This document shows positions 63,744 to 64,000 of a stretch of DNA of 64,000 nt, in pieces; the stretch's first letter is position 1, and the number at the start of each line of letters is the position of its first letter. The position numbers and the translations under genes were made by a program. Origin of the DNA: Devriesea agamarum (GTDB lineage: Bacteria; Actinomycetota; Actinomycetes; Actinomycetales; Dermabacteraceae). Below the pieces are notes generated by a model. The model was not told the DNA's origin. It was given only the letters and a program-made list of their open reading frames with translations, and ran no database searches. The stretch spans positions 2,588,238-2,652,237 of the forward strand of contig NZ_LN849456.1 of assembly GCF_900070355.1 (NCBI RefSeq), read 5' to 3'.

Positions 63744-64000
63744 ATGACACCTATCGGCCACGAGCAGCAAGAAACTGCAGCACCACCCAACGGCATGAAC
63801 CCGCGCCCGCCAGGCGAACCAGCCCTAGACCCAAACGCCACCCAACGCGCACGCGGTGAGCAGGTTCTCGACGACCTCACCGTGCGCTTGGGCGATCCGA
63901 AAGTTGCGCGCGGCCTCACCCTCCTGCTCGACAATGCCGAGCACCTAGCGACCATCGCCCTCATGATCGGAGGTGTGCTCGAACGAGGCAACGAAATCGC
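63744..64000 (+). CDS. Partial DUF1641-like protein (3' end outside window)
   Basis: ATG at 63744 with a strong AGGAGGAG site, then 85 codons open to the right edge. The N-terminal 30 residues are Pro/Ala-rich; from about residue 42 the sequence LDDLTVRLGDPKVARGLTLLLDNAEHLATIALMIGG resembles DUF1641 proteins (VxRLGDPxVxxGLxxLLDxxxxLA pattern). DUF1641 genes accompany sulfide:quinone reductases, formate dehydrogenases and, in some bacteria, hydrogenases (from memory). Next to hypAB a hydrogenase locus is the plausible context. Confidence 0.6.
   Translation, partial: MTPIGHEQQETAAPPNGMNPRPPGEPALDPNATQRARGEQVLDDLTVRLGDPKVARGLTLLLDNAEHLATIALMIGGVLERGNEI

Overview
The window is chromosomal DNA of a high-GC Gram-positive bacterium (Actinomycetota). 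Markers are a Wag31-era gene neighbourhood typical of the phylum (dapE, LOG-type hydrolase, small DUF3117 protein, O-methyltransferase, tatB, mrp), a monomeric isocitrate dehydrogenase, a 7Fe ferredoxin next to dapC, frequent GTG starts, and perfect stem-loops without U-tracts as likely terminators. The genus cannot be fixed from sequence alone. A cholesterol-dependent cytolysin, phosphatidylcholine synthase and a secreted hexosaminidase suggest a host-associated life.

Layout. 1-2.5 kb: ABC-2 exporter with the start of a membrane protein (probably its sensor kinase) cut by the left edge. 2.8-9.1 kb: methyltransferase, secreted GH20 hexosaminidase, proline iminopeptidase, LysP-type permease. 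9.4-11.9 kb: a minus-strand operon that I read as a cobalt thiocyanate hydrolase. Its beta and alpha subunits are fused in one polypeptide, followed by the gamma subunit, a P15K-like activator and an unknown 103-residue protein. 12.7-17.6 kb: response regulator and histidine kinase, convergent and overlapping, beside a PMA1-type proton ATPase. 17.6-24.9 kb: gene-poor accessory stretch with an AT-rich membrane protein, a nucleotidyltransferase with a damaged active site, phosphatidylcholine synthase and a membrane protein. 25-32.8 kb: central metabolism (thiol peroxidase, icd, fadD, pfkA, pgi). 33.2-38.8 kb: oligopeptide ABC operon. 39-49.6 kb: typA, ferredoxin, lysine/DAP genes dapC, dapD, dapE, citrate synthase, LOG protein. 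49.8-58.3 kb: conserved actinobacterial housekeeping block. 58.4-59.9 kb: the cytolysin, with a 757-base control region. 60.6-64 kb: hypA-hypB nickel chaperones, an AraC regulator and the start of a DUF1641-like gene, pointing to a nickel enzyme (probably [NiFe]-hydrogenase) just outside the right edge.

How the genes work together. dapC, dapD and dapE are three steps of the succinylase route to meso-diaminopimelate. gltA and icd feed the TCA cycle; pgi and pfkA are consecutive glycolytic steps. The peptide importer, iminopeptidase and lysine permease fit a peptide-scavenging organism. TatB is relevant because the cytolysin and the oligopeptide-binding lipoprotein both start with twin-arginine type N-termini. 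The thiocyanate hydrolase would release ammonia and carbonyl sulfide; host fluids contain thiocyanate, so it may serve detoxification or nitrogen supply (inference). No rRNA, tRNA, CRISPR array, insertion sequence or prophage was recognised.
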